IMG/VR virus record: IMGVR_UViG_3300037502_000839
Span: 1 to 32,333 of that record
DNA length: 32,333 nt
Origin: a virus
Direction: 5' to 3' (one strand)
In this document: in pieces, positions 21,829-28,222 of the stretch
Numbering within the stretch: position 1 is the stretch's first letter
How the letters are laid out: every line of letters starts with the position of its first letter
Made by a program: the position numbers and the translations under genes
Notes under the pieces: generated by a model
Told to the model about the DNA's origin: nothing
Databases searched by the model: none
Seen by the model: the letters and a program-made list of their open reading frames with translations, nothing else

Positions 21829-22773
21829 ATGAAACGGATCAAGAAACCCGTCCACGGAAGCCTTGAGTGGTTGCAGGTACGTCACCGCGACGAGAACGGG
21901 CGCGTGATCTTCGGTGCGTCCGAAGCCGGTGCACTCATGGGCAAATCGGAATACACCACACTCGCAGATTTGTGCGTTGCGAAGTTGGGTGAACCCGAGG
22001 TGACCGAACCAACGCGGGCGATGCTGAAAGGCATCTACTTTGAACAGGGGCTGATTGACTTTGCAGCCGACGAACTTGGGTTGCCGTTGGTGACACCTGA
22101 CGAGATGTACGCGAAGGGTCGATTTATTGTGACCCTTGACGGTGCGTGGATGGTGAACGATCATCCTGAGCGAATCGTGGAATGCAAGGTGACTTCGTAC
22201 AGCGTGACAACGGAACAGGATTTGCCGGTGTCGTGGGTGTTGCAGGGTCACGTTCAGCAATGGGTGACGGGTGCGCCGGTCACGTTCGCGGTGTTTGACC
22301 GTCAACAAAACTTGTCGCTGATTGACATGACGTATGACCCGGTGTGGGCAGATCAGATCGTGACGATGGCAGAGTTTGTCGGCGCATCGTTGGACGAAGG
22401 CGTGATCCCCGAGAATGCGTGGGAAGTGATGACTGCCGGGTTGGTGCAGAAGGTGTACGCACCGGAACCGGGCAAGGCAATCGTTGCCGACGATGAGTTG
22501 ATCAACTACATCGTGGACTTGGAGAACACGAAGCGTCTGATCAAGGAACTGGAAGCGGATAAGGCGATCAGCGAGGATCAGATTGCGCGTCGAATGTTGG
22601 ACGCGGAAACCGTCACCGATGCCGAGGGTCACGTTCTTCTGTCGTGGAAGCAGCAGAAGGGTCGCACCTCGTTTGACTCCAAGCGGTTCGCGCAGGAACA
22701 TCCGGAACTGTTTAGCGAGTACAGCCGTGAGGGTTCACCGTTTCGTGTGATGCGATTCGGAAAGGCCAAGTGA
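21829..22773 (+). CDS. YqaJ-type recombination exonuclease
   Basis: A 314-residue protein with the YqaJ/lambda exonuclease layout: WLQVRH at the start, FGASEAGALMG (the G-x-S-E motif), LKGIYFEQGLIDF, LDGAWMVND and IVECKVTS (acidic residues and the ExK), then WVLQGHVQQWVTG. It would resect double-stranded DNA ends 5' to 3'. It is paired with an ERF-type annealing protein one gene downstream, forming a two-component recombination system. ATG follows AAAGAGGG after an intergenic leader. All motif residues of the PD-(D/E)xK core appear intact. Confidence 0.9.
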   Translation: MKRIKKPVHGSLEWLQVRHRDENGRVIFGASEAGALMGKSEYTTLADLCVAKLGEPEVTEPTRAMLKGIYFEQGLIDFAADELGLPLVTPDEMYAKGRFIVTLDGAWMVNDHPERIVECKVTSYSVTTEQDLPVSWVLQGHVQQWVTGAPVTFAVFDRQQNLSLIDMTYDPVWADQIVTMAEFVGASLDEGVIPENAWEVMTAGLVQKVYAPEPGKAIVADDELINYIVDLENTKRLIKELEADKAISEDQIARRMLDAETVTDAEGHVLLSWKQQKGRTSFDSKRFAQEHPELFSEYSREGSPFRVMRFGKAK

Positions 22774-22916
22774 TGACGAACGAAGAAAACATTGAACGGA
22801 TCGCTGATGCGCTGGAGGTGTTCGGGAACCTGTATCTCGTCTACCTGTACGCAGCGTTTGGCGCAGAACACATTGACGCATTGATCGACACGATTACAGA
22901 AGGGGAAACAGAATGA
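22773..22916 (+). CDS. 47-residue protein between exonuclease and ERF genes
   Basis: The protein is acidic and helical: MTNEENIERIADALEVFGNL, then YLVYLYAAFGAEHIDAL and an acidic end. The ATG shares its A with the exonuclease stop (TGATG), and its stop overlaps the next start (ATGA), so it is fully coupled on both sides. AAAGG lies about 10 bases upstream. Hydrophobic residues form an amphipathic helix rather than a membrane segment. It may modulate the flanking recombination proteins; no family is recognised. Confidence 0.6.
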   Translation: MTNEENIERIADALEVFGNLYLVYLYAAFGAEHIDALIDTITEGETE

Positions 22917-23620
22917 GCAGCATTGTCGGCCTGCTATCGCAGGTCATGGAAGAGGTCGGCGCGGTCAAAAAAGGAGACCGCAACGATCATCAGAAGTTCA
23001 ACTTCCGGGGCATTGACGCGGTGGTAAACGCTGTGTCACCGGCCTTGCGGAAGCACAACGTGGTGATCACGCCACAGGTGTTGGATTACCAGTACGAAAC
23101 TGTGCAGGTCGGGAATCCGAGCAAGAACATGGCAAGCGTTCGGGTGATGGTGCGCTACACCTTCCACGCCCCGGACGGTTCGACGCTGGAAACAGTTGTG
23201 CCAGCCGAATCGTTTGACTCGGGCGACAAGGCCACCGCAAAAGCGATGAGCGTGGCGTTCCGTACCTGCCTGCTACAAACCCTGTGTTTGCCCACAGACG
23301 ACGCAGACCCGGACAGCCAGTCCTACGAGCGTTCGGCGCATCCGACCGCACACAGGCCTGTACAGAGGCAGATGACGGGCGACAGGGAACCGGGCGCACC
23401 AGCACCAGTAGTGCCTATCGGTGGCAGCAAACCGGCATCGGAGAAGCAGGTGGGGATGGTGAAGAAACTGGTGCGCGAACTCGGGTTCGATCAGCAGACC
23501 GCCAAGAACTTCATCACCGCGACAATCAGTAGGGAGATCGGATCAACCACCGAACTGACCCTTGCCGAGGCTTCGGCGGTCATTCAGGCGTTGCAGGAAG
23601 CGAAAGGAGACAGCGAATGA
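22913..23620 (+). CDS. erf: ERF-type single-strand annealing protein
   Basis: A 235-residue recombinase. KFNFRGIDAVVNAVSPALRKH (about 25-45), the YTFHAPDGSTLETVVPAE strand pair and SGDKATAKAMSVAFRTCLLQ ending with LPTDDADPDSQ are characteristic of ERF proteins, which anneal complementary single strands during phage recombination and genome circularisation. The C-terminal part (about 170-235, EKQVGMVKKLVRELGFD) is a smaller helical domain. GAAGGGGAAACAG provides the ribosome site. It pairs functionally with the YqaJ-type exonuclease. Confidence 0.92.
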   Translation: MSSIVGLLSQVMEEVGAVKKGDRNDHQKFNFRGIDAVVNAVSPALRKHNVVITPQVLDYQYETVQVGNPSKNMASVRVMVRYTFHAPDGSTLETVVPAESFDSGDKATAKAMSVAFRTCLLQTLCLPTDDADPDSQSYERSAHPTAHRPVQRQMTGDREPGAPAPVVPIGGSKPASEKQVGMVKKLVRELGFDQQTAKNFITATISREIGSTTELTLAEASAVIQALQEAKGDSE

Positions 23621-23835
23621 AACACGGCACTTTGACCGCGTATACGCATGACGGTTGCCGGTGCGATCTGTGCCGACGCGCAAGGGCGCACTACAAACGG
23701 AAGTGGGTTGCTGCGAACGCGGAGAACTACTACGCGAAACGGGCATTGCAGGATCGGCTTGATCGCGCTGCACGAAACTGGCTGGCAGAAAATCACCCGG
23801 ATGTGTTGGAACAGTTGAAGGAGGCGGTGGCATGA
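23617..23835 (+). CDS. Small zinc-finger-like protein with HGTxxAY module (copy 1)
   Basis: A 72-residue protein starting MKHGTLTAYTHDGCRCDLCR, then a basic and acidic helical tail. The HGTxxAYxxxGCRCxxC module is repeated at the start of the next gene. Three closely spaced Cys plus His3 could bind zinc. Such short proteins are common in actinophages but their role is not established; RNA/DNA binding is inferred. Start and stop overlap the neighbours by 4 bases. Confidence 0.7.
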   Translation: MKHGTLTAYTHDGCRCDLCRRARAHYKRKWVAANAENYYAKRALQDRLDRAARNWLAENHPDVLEQLKEAVA

Positions 23836-24143
23836 ACCACGGCACAGTCAGGGCATATCGGGTTCACGGTTGCCGGTGCGAGGAGTGTTCACAGAACCAC
23901 TATTTTTGGGCGGTCGGTCGGGGCAAGATTCACCCCCGGCTCCCGGTCGAACCGATCATTGAAGTGATGACTGATACGCAACGGCATTTGCATCGGGCGT
24001 GGATTCTGCAACGACGCAAGTTCGGGGTCAGGTTGCATGAGGCCGACAAGATGTGTGTGAGTCTCGGGATGCACCCGTGGACTGTTTATGGTGATCTATG
24101 GTTTTCGGATACGTGGGGGAAGGATTTTGGTGATGCAGCCTGA
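23832..24143 (+). CDS. Small zinc-finger-like protein with HGTxxAY module (copy 2)
   Basis: A 103-residue protein starting MNHGTVRAYRVHGCRCEECS, sharing the module of the preceding gene, but its C-terminal part (IIEVMTDTQRHLHRAWILQR onward, and HPWTVYGDLWFSDTWG) is different, helical and probably DNA-binding. The pair may have arisen by module duplication. It is coupled to its neighbours by 4- and 11-base overlaps. Confidence 0.7.
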   Translation: MNHGTVRAYRVHGCRCEECSQNHYFWAVGRGKIHPRLPVEPIIEVMTDTQRHLHRAWILQRRKFGVRLHEADKMCVSLGMHPWTVYGDLWFSDTWGKDFGDAA

Positions 24144-24438
24144 AGTATTGTTTGAGTGCGCGAAACTGGTGCGCGAGGGTAGATATGAGCCGTCGCTGTT
24201 GGCGACGATGTTGGAGACCGCAGCGGATTACATTGACCATCTGCGTGATACGGCTGCTCGGGCGGTGACTGGTGCTGACCGCACCGGGTATCACCCCCAT
24301 GTTGCCGAGGCCGATGGAAAGCAGGTGCTGGTGTCGATCTTTACGGATGCTGACGGGTCTATTGACGGGGTTCAGTTGGCGTTCCGTGAGGATCGGTACG
24401 ATTCGTGGTCGCCACCTGTGGAGGCTGAACGGGCATGA
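24133..24438 (+). CDS. Hypothetical protein in the right-arm small-gene run
   Basis: A 101-residue protein: the N-terminal half is helical (EVLFECAKLVREGRYEPSLL, AADYIDHLRDTAARA) and the second half is strand-rich (KQVLVSIFTDADGSIDGVQL, EDRYDSWSPP). ATG 24133 lies inside the previous gene, with AAGGA upstream; GTG 24130 is also possible. No family is recognised. Confidence 0.6.
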   Translation: MQPEVLFECAKLVREGRYEPSLLATMLETAADYIDHLRDTAARAVTGADRTGYHPHVAEADGKQVLVSIFTDADGSIDGVQLAFREDRYDSWSPPVEAERA

Positions 24439-24668
24439 CGGTGAATATGCACCAGTTAGAGACCGAGTTAGCAACGTGGAAAAAGTTGTACTACATGGCT
24501 GACGAGGAGAACCGCAAACTGCGGTTAGTCCTTGACAATCTGCATCGGCACGTTCGCCATTCTGCAACGTGCGCCTCAATGTGGCGCGATGACGAAGATT
24601 GTTCATGTGGGGCAGGTGATGTCCGCGCAGAGGTTCGTGCAGTATTCGGGGATTTGGAAAACAAATGA
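24435..24668 (+). CDS. Small coiled-coil protein with CxC end
   Basis: A 77-residue protein. Residues 5-40 are heptad-like (HQLETELATWKKLYYMADEE, then NRKLRLVLDNL), followed by a Cys/His-bearing region with RHSATCASMWRDDEDCSCGA. It overlaps the previous stop (ATGA). The Cys/His group could hold a metal. No function can be assigned. Confidence 0.6.
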   Translation: MTVNMHQLETELATWKKLYYMADEENRKLRLVLDNLHRHVRHSATCASMWRDDEDCSCGAGDVRAEVRAVFGDLENK

Positions 24669-24691
24669 GAAACGAGAAAGGGGATCGGATC

Positions 24692-24850
24692 ATGTGGGTT
24701 TCTCAGTTGGAGATGCTGGACGATTTGTGGGAGGCGCGTGAGGAACGCGACCGGCTGCGAACCGAACTGAGGTGCTGGCAGGAACGGGCGTTTCTGTATG
24801 CACCGGCTGTAGTGAAGCAGGATTGGGTAGCGGAGGCCGACAATGACTGA
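24692..24850 (+). CDS. Small helical protein
   Basis: A 52-residue protein from ATG 24692 (WVSQLEMLDDLWEAREERDR), chosen because GAAAGGGG lies 8 bases upstream. An upstream in-frame ATG at 24665 gives 61 residues and overlaps the previous gene by 4 bases, so either start may be used. It is acidic and probably coiled-coil. Function unknown. Confidence 0.55.
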   Translation: MWVSQLEMLDDLWEAREERDRLRTELRCWQERAFLYAPAVVKQDWVAEADND

Positions 24851-25019
24851 TGACATTGTGACCCGACTACGGGAAAAGTATTCAGGTCAGTTGCCGATCT
24901 GCACGGAGGCTGCAGATGAGATTCAACGGCTACGAGATCAATACGAACATTGCCGTTTGCAAATGCTCGTTTACCAGCGCATTGCGGAACTAGGGCCACA
25001 GGCAGTTGGCGATGAGTGA
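24843..25019 (+). CDS. 58-residue protein of unknown function
   Basis: Starts MTDDIVTRLREKYSGQLPIC, then TEAADEIQRLRDQYEHCRLQ and ends MLVYQRIAELGPQAVGDE. It is helical and has two well-separated Cys (20 and 37). Overlaps of 8 bases with the genes on both sides and normal codon use support it as a real gene. The pattern 'DIVxRLRxxY...CxEAADEIxRLR' is frequent among small phage proteins that precede regulators. Confidence 0.6.
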   Translation: MTDDIVTRLREKYSGQLPICTEAADEIQRLRDQYEHCRLQMLVYQRIAELGPQAVGDE

Positions 25020-25470
25020 CGTTGTGCAACATCTGAAGGACGTTGATGCGATCCTTACTGACTACCAATGGTCGCACGTCACGTTGCAACCTTCGGTCGT
25101 AGCGATGATCTGCCGTATGGCAGCGAACGAAATAGAGAACCTACGGGCAGCACAGGCCTTGCCACGCATGACTGACCCGGCAACGTCGCGGAAGGCTGCA
25201 GAAAACATCAAGGTTCGATCCGGTTCGCAACGCCACACCCTGCTGGTTGCCTACGGTGATCACGGATCACTAACGGATGAGGAGGCAGGGGAGATCACCG
25301 GGCTTCGTCGTCCCGGTGTCTGCTACTGGAAGCGGTGCAGCGAACTACGCGCAGCCGGATACATCGAACCCACGGGGCAGACACGGCTTTCAAGTGTCGG
25401 GGAAGCACAGATGGTGTGCAGGCTCACCGAGTTGGGTAGGGGGGTGTTGGGTGTCAAACAACTGGCGTGA
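25012..25470 (+). CDS. Winged-helix DNA-binding protein
   Basis: A 152-residue protein. The C-terminal region (about 55-145) has TDPATSRKAAENIKVRSGSQ, then HTLLVAYGDHGSLTDEEAGE, ITGLRRPGVCYWKRCSELRA and GYIEPTGQTRLSSVGEAQMV, the layout of a winged helix that is shared by many phage and DpnI-type C-terminal domains. The N-terminal 50 residues form a separate helical part. ATG 25012 is inside the previous gene. It probably controls phage or host genes; the operator is unknown. It directly precedes whiB. Confidence 0.78.
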   Translation: MSDVVQHLKDVDAILTDYQWSHVTLQPSVVAMICRMAANEIENLRAAQALPRMTDPATSRKAAENIKVRSGSQRHTLLVAYGDHGSLTDEEAGEITGLRRPGVCYWKRCSELRAAGYIEPTGQTRLSSVGEAQMVCRLTELGRGVLGVKQLA

Positions 25471-25765
25471 CCGCGCAGCCTGCAAAGGTGTAAGCGTGGA
25501 AAACTACGATACGTTTTTTCCGAACACGAACGGCCCGAAGAAAGACAAGTGGGACGCTGCATATAGTTTCTGTCAGCGTTGCCCGGTGCGTCGGGAATGT
25601 TTGTTGTTGCAGTTGCGTTCGACGGATGCGATTGATGACAAGGCCGGTGTGTTCGGTGGGCTGACCCCGAGTGAACGGAAGTGGTTTCGTCGTGGTCGGA
25701 GGGATTTTGTGAAGGAGACTGTGGACGGGGAACTTGTGCCTGTTGGTAGGTTTGTTGGGCTATGA
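25451..25765 (+). CDS. whiB: WhiB-family iron-sulfur transcription regulator
   Basis: A 104-residue protein with the four Cys of the 4Fe-4S cluster (Cys11, Cys41, Cys44, Cys50: ACKG, FCQRCPVRREC), the GVFGG turn at 66-70 and a basic C-terminal region (RKWFRRGRRDF) that contacts DNA. WhiB proteins occur only in actinobacteria and their phages; they bind the host sigma factor region and change transcription, and phage members can block host functions such as septation. Start is GTG 25451 inside the upstream gene, which ends 20 bases later. This gene is the strongest host evidence in the window. Confidence 0.92.
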   Translation: MSNNWRDRAACKGVSVENYDTFFPNTNGPKKDKWDAAYSFCQRCPVRRECLLLQLRSTDAIDDKAGVFGGLTPSERKWFRRGRRDFVKETVDGELVPVGRFVGL

Positions 25766-26187
25766 CTGAACTGCTCGGCCCGACGAAAGGGTATTGCGCC
25801 TGCAACTGCGGTCTTTTTGGGACGCTCAGGAAACGTCCCGAGGGTCACATTCGTGGATGCAACTGCCCGAAATGCCGTGGCAAACGCAACCGTCAAAAAG
25901 GTGACAGCAAGGCGCGTCAGGCTCGAAAAGCGTTAGGCATTACCGGGGTGAACTCACGACACGAGGAGGTGTGGGGTGGTGATGTGCGTGTCGAAGTGAA
26001 AGCCGGGGCGCAAGTCAAACCTGTCGTCACCGCGTTTCTTCGTTGCGAGATACAAAGTGAACAGCATCGTCCGATTGGTGACAATCGTCCGTTCATGCTT
26101 GTTGTGATGCCTGACGGGTCGAAGGATGGTTTTGTGGTGATGCGTCTCGCTGATTATGTGAGGCATCACGGCATTGAACCGGTGTAG
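25762..26187 (+). CDS. Zinc-ribbon protein with possible nuclease core
   Basis: A 141-residue protein. The N-terminal part has CACNCG, then GCNCPKCRGKRNRQKGD (two Cys pairs, zinc-ribbon-like, with a basic patch). The later part has EVWGGDVRVEVKAGAQ, whose D..E.K pattern resembles a PD-(D/E)xK nuclease core, then CEIQSEQHRPIGDNRPFMLV and VMPDGSKDGFVVMR. Proteins of this type are common in actinophages, and some are annotated as resolvase-like; a Holliday-junction or replication-related role is only inferred. It overlaps whiB by 4 bases. Confidence 0.65.
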   Translation: MTELLGPTKGYCACNCGLFGTLRKRPEGHIRGCNCPKCRGKRNRQKGDSKARQARKALGITGVNSRHEEVWGGDVRVEVKAGAQVKPVVTAFLRCEIQSEQHRPIGDNRPFMLVVMPDGSKDGFVVMRLADYVRHHGIEPV

Positions 26188-26203
26188 TATTAGAGAAATA
26201 AAT

Positions 26204-26234
26204 GACCCCGGCACAGCGCAAACTGCCCGGGGTC
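26204..26234 (+). terminator. Hairpin between nuclease-like and initiator genes
   Basis: GACCCCGG-CA and TGCCCGGGGTC form a stem of about 10 pairs with one bulge and a loop of about 10 bases. No T tract follows, so it may be a weak terminator, a processing site, or a structure controlling the initiator region. A ribosome site, AGGAG, follows 15 bases downstream. Confidence 0.45.
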
Positions 26235-26259
26235 TGATCCAACTAGATAGGAGTTGAAT

Positions 26260-26307
26260 GTGCAGATTGTAACCGTTCCACGCATGATCGTGGTGCATTG
26301 TGTCTAG
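26260..26307 (+). CDS. 15-codon leader peptide candidate
   Basis: GTG 26260 has AGGAG about 6 bases upstream and encodes MQIVTVPRMIVVHCV before TAG 26305-26307, overlapping the initiator start by 8 bases. The initiator itself has no good ribosome site, so translation may be coupled to this peptide. An inverted repeat CCACG/CGTGG lies inside it at 26278-26293. Too short to prove. Confidence 0.3.
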   Translation: MQIVTVPRMIVVHCV

Positions 26308-27061
26308 GCGGTTGGCTGCTGATAACTACTTCAGCATGATCCCCGAGTGGGTGCTAGATGCCGAGATCAGCGCAAAAAGTGTTCGGCTGTATTGCGTTCT
26401 GCAACGGTATGCGAACAGTCACGGGGTCTGTTTTCCGTCACGCGCGACGCTGGCAGAACGGTGCAAGTGTTCGTTGCGCACGGTCGATCAGGCCGTTGAC
26501 GAACTGCAGGCCATCGGTGCGCTGCTTGTGAAGAAGGTGCGTTCGGATCGCGGTGATTGGGCTAACAACGAATACACGGTTGTTACTTCTGACCCGTTGG
26601 GGGTAGTGCAAAAAACGACACTACCTAGTGCAGAAAACGACACTACGGGTGGTGCAGAAAATGACACTACCGGTAGTGCAGAAAACGTCCCACTAACCAA
26701 AGCCATAGATAACGAAAGCCATACAAACCAAAAGGCAACTGCTAACGCGATTGCTCGGGAGTGGTGGGAAGCACAAACAGATCGACCACTCACTCCATTC
26801 ATGGCACTAGTCAAGATCGTGGAACGGGCATTGAAAGCCGGGTACGAGGCCGACCGGGTGCAACGAGCCTTAGCCTCATTCGCAGTTGTCCCCTCCGCTT
26901 CACAACTGGAGAAGCAGATGAAGGGGATCGTCTACGGTGCGAAACGCACCGATGATCGCACCGCCGAACTAGCACGACGGGCGTTCGCAGCAGCCGAAGA
27001 ATACCAACGTGAACAGCAAGCAATCCGCGACAACGAAGGGTGGGACAGCGATGAAGTATGA
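26300..27061 (+). CDS. Replication initiator-like protein (HTH, lambda O-like role)
   Basis: A 253-residue protein. Residues about 1-75 form a helix-turn-helix initiator domain (MIPEWVLDAEISAKSVRLYC, then PSRATLAERCKCSLRTVDQA and VDELQAIGAL). A Thr/Asn/Asp-rich linker at about 103-133 is encoded by four iteron-like DNA repeats. The C-terminal part is helical and charged (about 150-250) and may bind helicase or its loader. In lambda, the O gene contains the origin iterons that O protein binds; the same layout is seen here. GTG start. The HTH domain is common to phage replisome organisers. Confidence 0.8.
   Translation: MSRRLAADNYFSMIPEWVLDAEISAKSVRLYCVLQRYANSHGVCFPSRATLAERCKCSLRTVDQAVDELQAIGALLVKKVRSDRGDWANNEYTVVTSDPLGVVQKTTLPSAENDTTGGAENDTTGSAENVPLTKAIDNESHTNQKATANAIAREWWEAQTDRPLTPFMALVKIVERALKAGYEADRVQRALASFAVVPSASQLEKQMKGIVYGAKRTDDRTAELARRAFAAAEEYQREQQAIRDNEGWDSDEV
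26603..26698 (+). repeat. Four iteron-like dyad repeats, candidate replication origin
   Basis: Units of about 22-24 bases begin near 26605, 26627, 26651 and 26675. Each has AGTGCA(G/A)AAAACGACACTAC or a close variant; the first contains GTAGTG and CACTAC as inverted arms 10 bases apart. The first unit is in a different coding frame from the other three, so the DNA, not the protein, is conserved. An A-rich stretch follows (26700-26745), fitting an unwinding region. The repeat is read directly; origin function is inferred by analogy with lambda ori. Confidence 0.7.
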
Positions 27062-27554
27062 CGATGTTGAAGGCCTGCTGGCGATGATCCGTGCCTACGA
27101 TCAGCGGATCGGCAACACGCCCACGGTGGTGGATGCGTGGACAAAAGCGTTGAACCCTGAGATTACGTTGGCGTGGGCATCGCAGGTTGCTATCGACTTC
27201 TACGCCAAGTCGGGTGACCGTGCGATTGGCGTTGCGACGTTCAACGCACGGTGGAAAGAGAAGAAGCGTGAGCAGTCCATGTTGCGTGGCCTACCAGCAT
27301 TCTCCGGTACAAAAGTGGAGAAGGATCGTGCGCGTTGGTGGATGATGCAAGGCATCATTGAAGGCGTAGACGAATGCAACACGGCACACAGCCGTGACCC
27401 GTTGATCGCCGGGATACTTAGGTTGCGTGTCGATTATCACATCGCAGCCGGAATGCCCATCGCACAACGGGATCACAGGGTTTTGTTCCCTGCATTGGAT
27501 TGGGCATGGTTTGACGCGGTAGCACCGGAGTACGGGCAGGCGTTAGGGTACTGA
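27051..27554 (+). CDS. Possible helicase loader or replication partner
   Basis: A 167-residue protein. The N-terminal half (VEGLLAMIRAYDQRIGNTPT, DAWTKALNPEITLAWASQVA, YAKSGDRAIGVATFNARWKE) fits small actinophage proteins that follow the initiator gene, in the position of lambda P. It ends with DWAWFDAVAPEYGQALGY. ATG 27051 overlaps the initiator by 11 bases and follows GAAGGGTGGG. No ATPase motif is visible, so it would work as a loader or adaptor rather than a helicase. The role is inferred from position. Confidence 0.55.
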   Translation: MKYDDVEGLLAMIRAYDQRIGNTPTVVDAWTKALNPEITLAWASQVAIDFYAKSGDRAIGVATFNARWKEKKREQSMLRGLPAFSGTKVEKDRARWWMMQGIIEGVDECNTAHSRDPLIAGILRLRVDYHIAAGMPIAQRDHRVLFPALDWAWFDAVAPEYGQALGY

Positions 27555-27561
27555 TCATGGT

Positions 27562-27607
27562 GCGCGTCAGAAAGGTTCACCCCCTGCTGATTGTCGGCTA
27601 GACGCGC
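27562..27607 (+). promoter_or_regulatory. Inverted repeat before the secreted lytic enzyme
   Basis: GCGCGTC (27562-27568) and GACGCGC (27601-27607) are perfect 7-base arms 32 bases apart, in the 94-base gap after the loader-like gene. A 14-codon frame (27557-27601) lies between them but has no strong support. It could be an RNA structure or a protein binding site. Confidence 0.3.
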
Positions 27608-27648
27608 TGGATGTGTCGCCCCCGTGGGCTTGACTAAGGAGACTCAAA

Positions 27649-28086
27649 ATGTTGAAGCGTGTTTGCGCTGTTCTGTTTGCCATATCCCTGTTCGCTTCGC
27701 CGGTCGCCGCGAAGAAGGACGTAACCCCGGATTGGGTACGCCAGCGATACAAGGCCGGGGAGAACTGCAAGGAGTGGGAATACTTGTTCCGCCAATACAA
27801 ACTGCCCGTTGTATTGTTTTCGTACACGGCTTATCGGGAGTCGCGGTGTCGTGCGTCGGCGGTGAATGCACGGTGGGACAAGCACGGGAATCTTGTGTGG
27901 ACGTTGAACCGGAACGGTACGTTCGACAGCGGTTTGTTGCAAATCAACTCGTCGTGGCGAACGGTGACCCGGCAGGTATGCGGTGGCGATCTCACCGAAC
28001 TGTTCGACCCGGTGTGTAACGTGAAAGTCGCTGCCCACCTCTACCACGGGTCGGGCGCAGGACATTGGGGCTACAGAACCCCCTGA
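27649..28086 (+). CDS. Secreted lysozyme/transglycosylase-like enzyme
   Basis: A 145-residue protein. Residues 1-21 (MLKRVCAVLFAISLFASPVA, then A) form a Sec signal peptide with an A-x-A-like cut before KK. The mature part has YRESRCRASAVN with catalytic-type Glu64, DSGLLQINSSW and FDPVCNVKVAAHLYHGSGAG, the lysozyme-like/SLT layout. Four Cys (40, 67 and two later) suit two disulfide bonds outside the cell. AAGGAG gives a strong ribosome site. It is far from the lysis cassette; roles in wall modification, superinfection exclusion or lysis are possible. Signal and catalytic motif are seen; role is inferred. Confidence 0.85.
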   Translation: MLKRVCAVLFAISLFASPVAAKKDVTPDWVRQRYKAGENCKEWEYLFRQYKLPVVLFSYTAYRESRCRASAVNARWDKHGNLVWTLNRNGTFDSGLLQINSSWRTVTRQVCGGDLTELFDPVCNVKVAAHLYHGSGAGHWGYRTP

Positions 28087-28088
28087 GA

Positions 28089-28102
28089 GGCCCCTGTGGG
28101 CC
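28089..28102 (+). terminator. Short GC hairpin after the lytic enzyme
   Basis: GGCCC (28089-28093), CTGT loop, GGGCC (28098-28102). The stem is only 5 bp and no T tract follows, so termination is uncertain. It begins the 136-base gap ahead of the promoter at 28185. Confidence 0.35.
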
Positions 28103-28184
28103 GTTCTGACGGGCGTAGGGCTGGTTTTGGGGTGTTGGGGGCTGGCACGGGGTTTATGTAACAGTTCTGTGACAGGAACAAAAT

Positions 28185-28222
28185 GTGACACACGGGCTGG
28201 TTTGTTCTGTATAGTTCTGTAC
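28185..28222 (+). promoter_or_regulatory. Leaderless promoter with GTTCTGT direct repeats
   Basis: TATAGT (28210-28215) is a good -10 hexamer, followed by 7 bases and ATG 28223, so the transcript would start at the ATG. GTGACA at 28185-28190 is a possible -35 with a long 19-base spacer. GTTCTGTATA and GTTCTGTACA (28204-28223) are 10-base direct repeats flanking the -10, and GTTCTGT-G-ACAGGAAC (28164-28179) is a near-palindrome upstream, so a repressor or activator may bind here. The same layout occurs at the left end (3-23). Confidence 0.55.

Noticed and set aside
21724-22701. A 325-codon open frame on the - strand opposite the exonuclease gene
   Set aside because: The + strand protein has all YqaJ motifs; the opposite translation is His/Arg/Leu-rich without any fold signal.
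26603-26698. CRISPR array
   Set aside because: Repeats are directly adjacent with no spacers and lie inside a coding gene.
27557-27607. A tRNA-like segment with GGTTCACCCC
   Set aside because: No acceptor stem, anticodon arm or CCA-end arrangement can be built around it; it is only a T-loop-like string.
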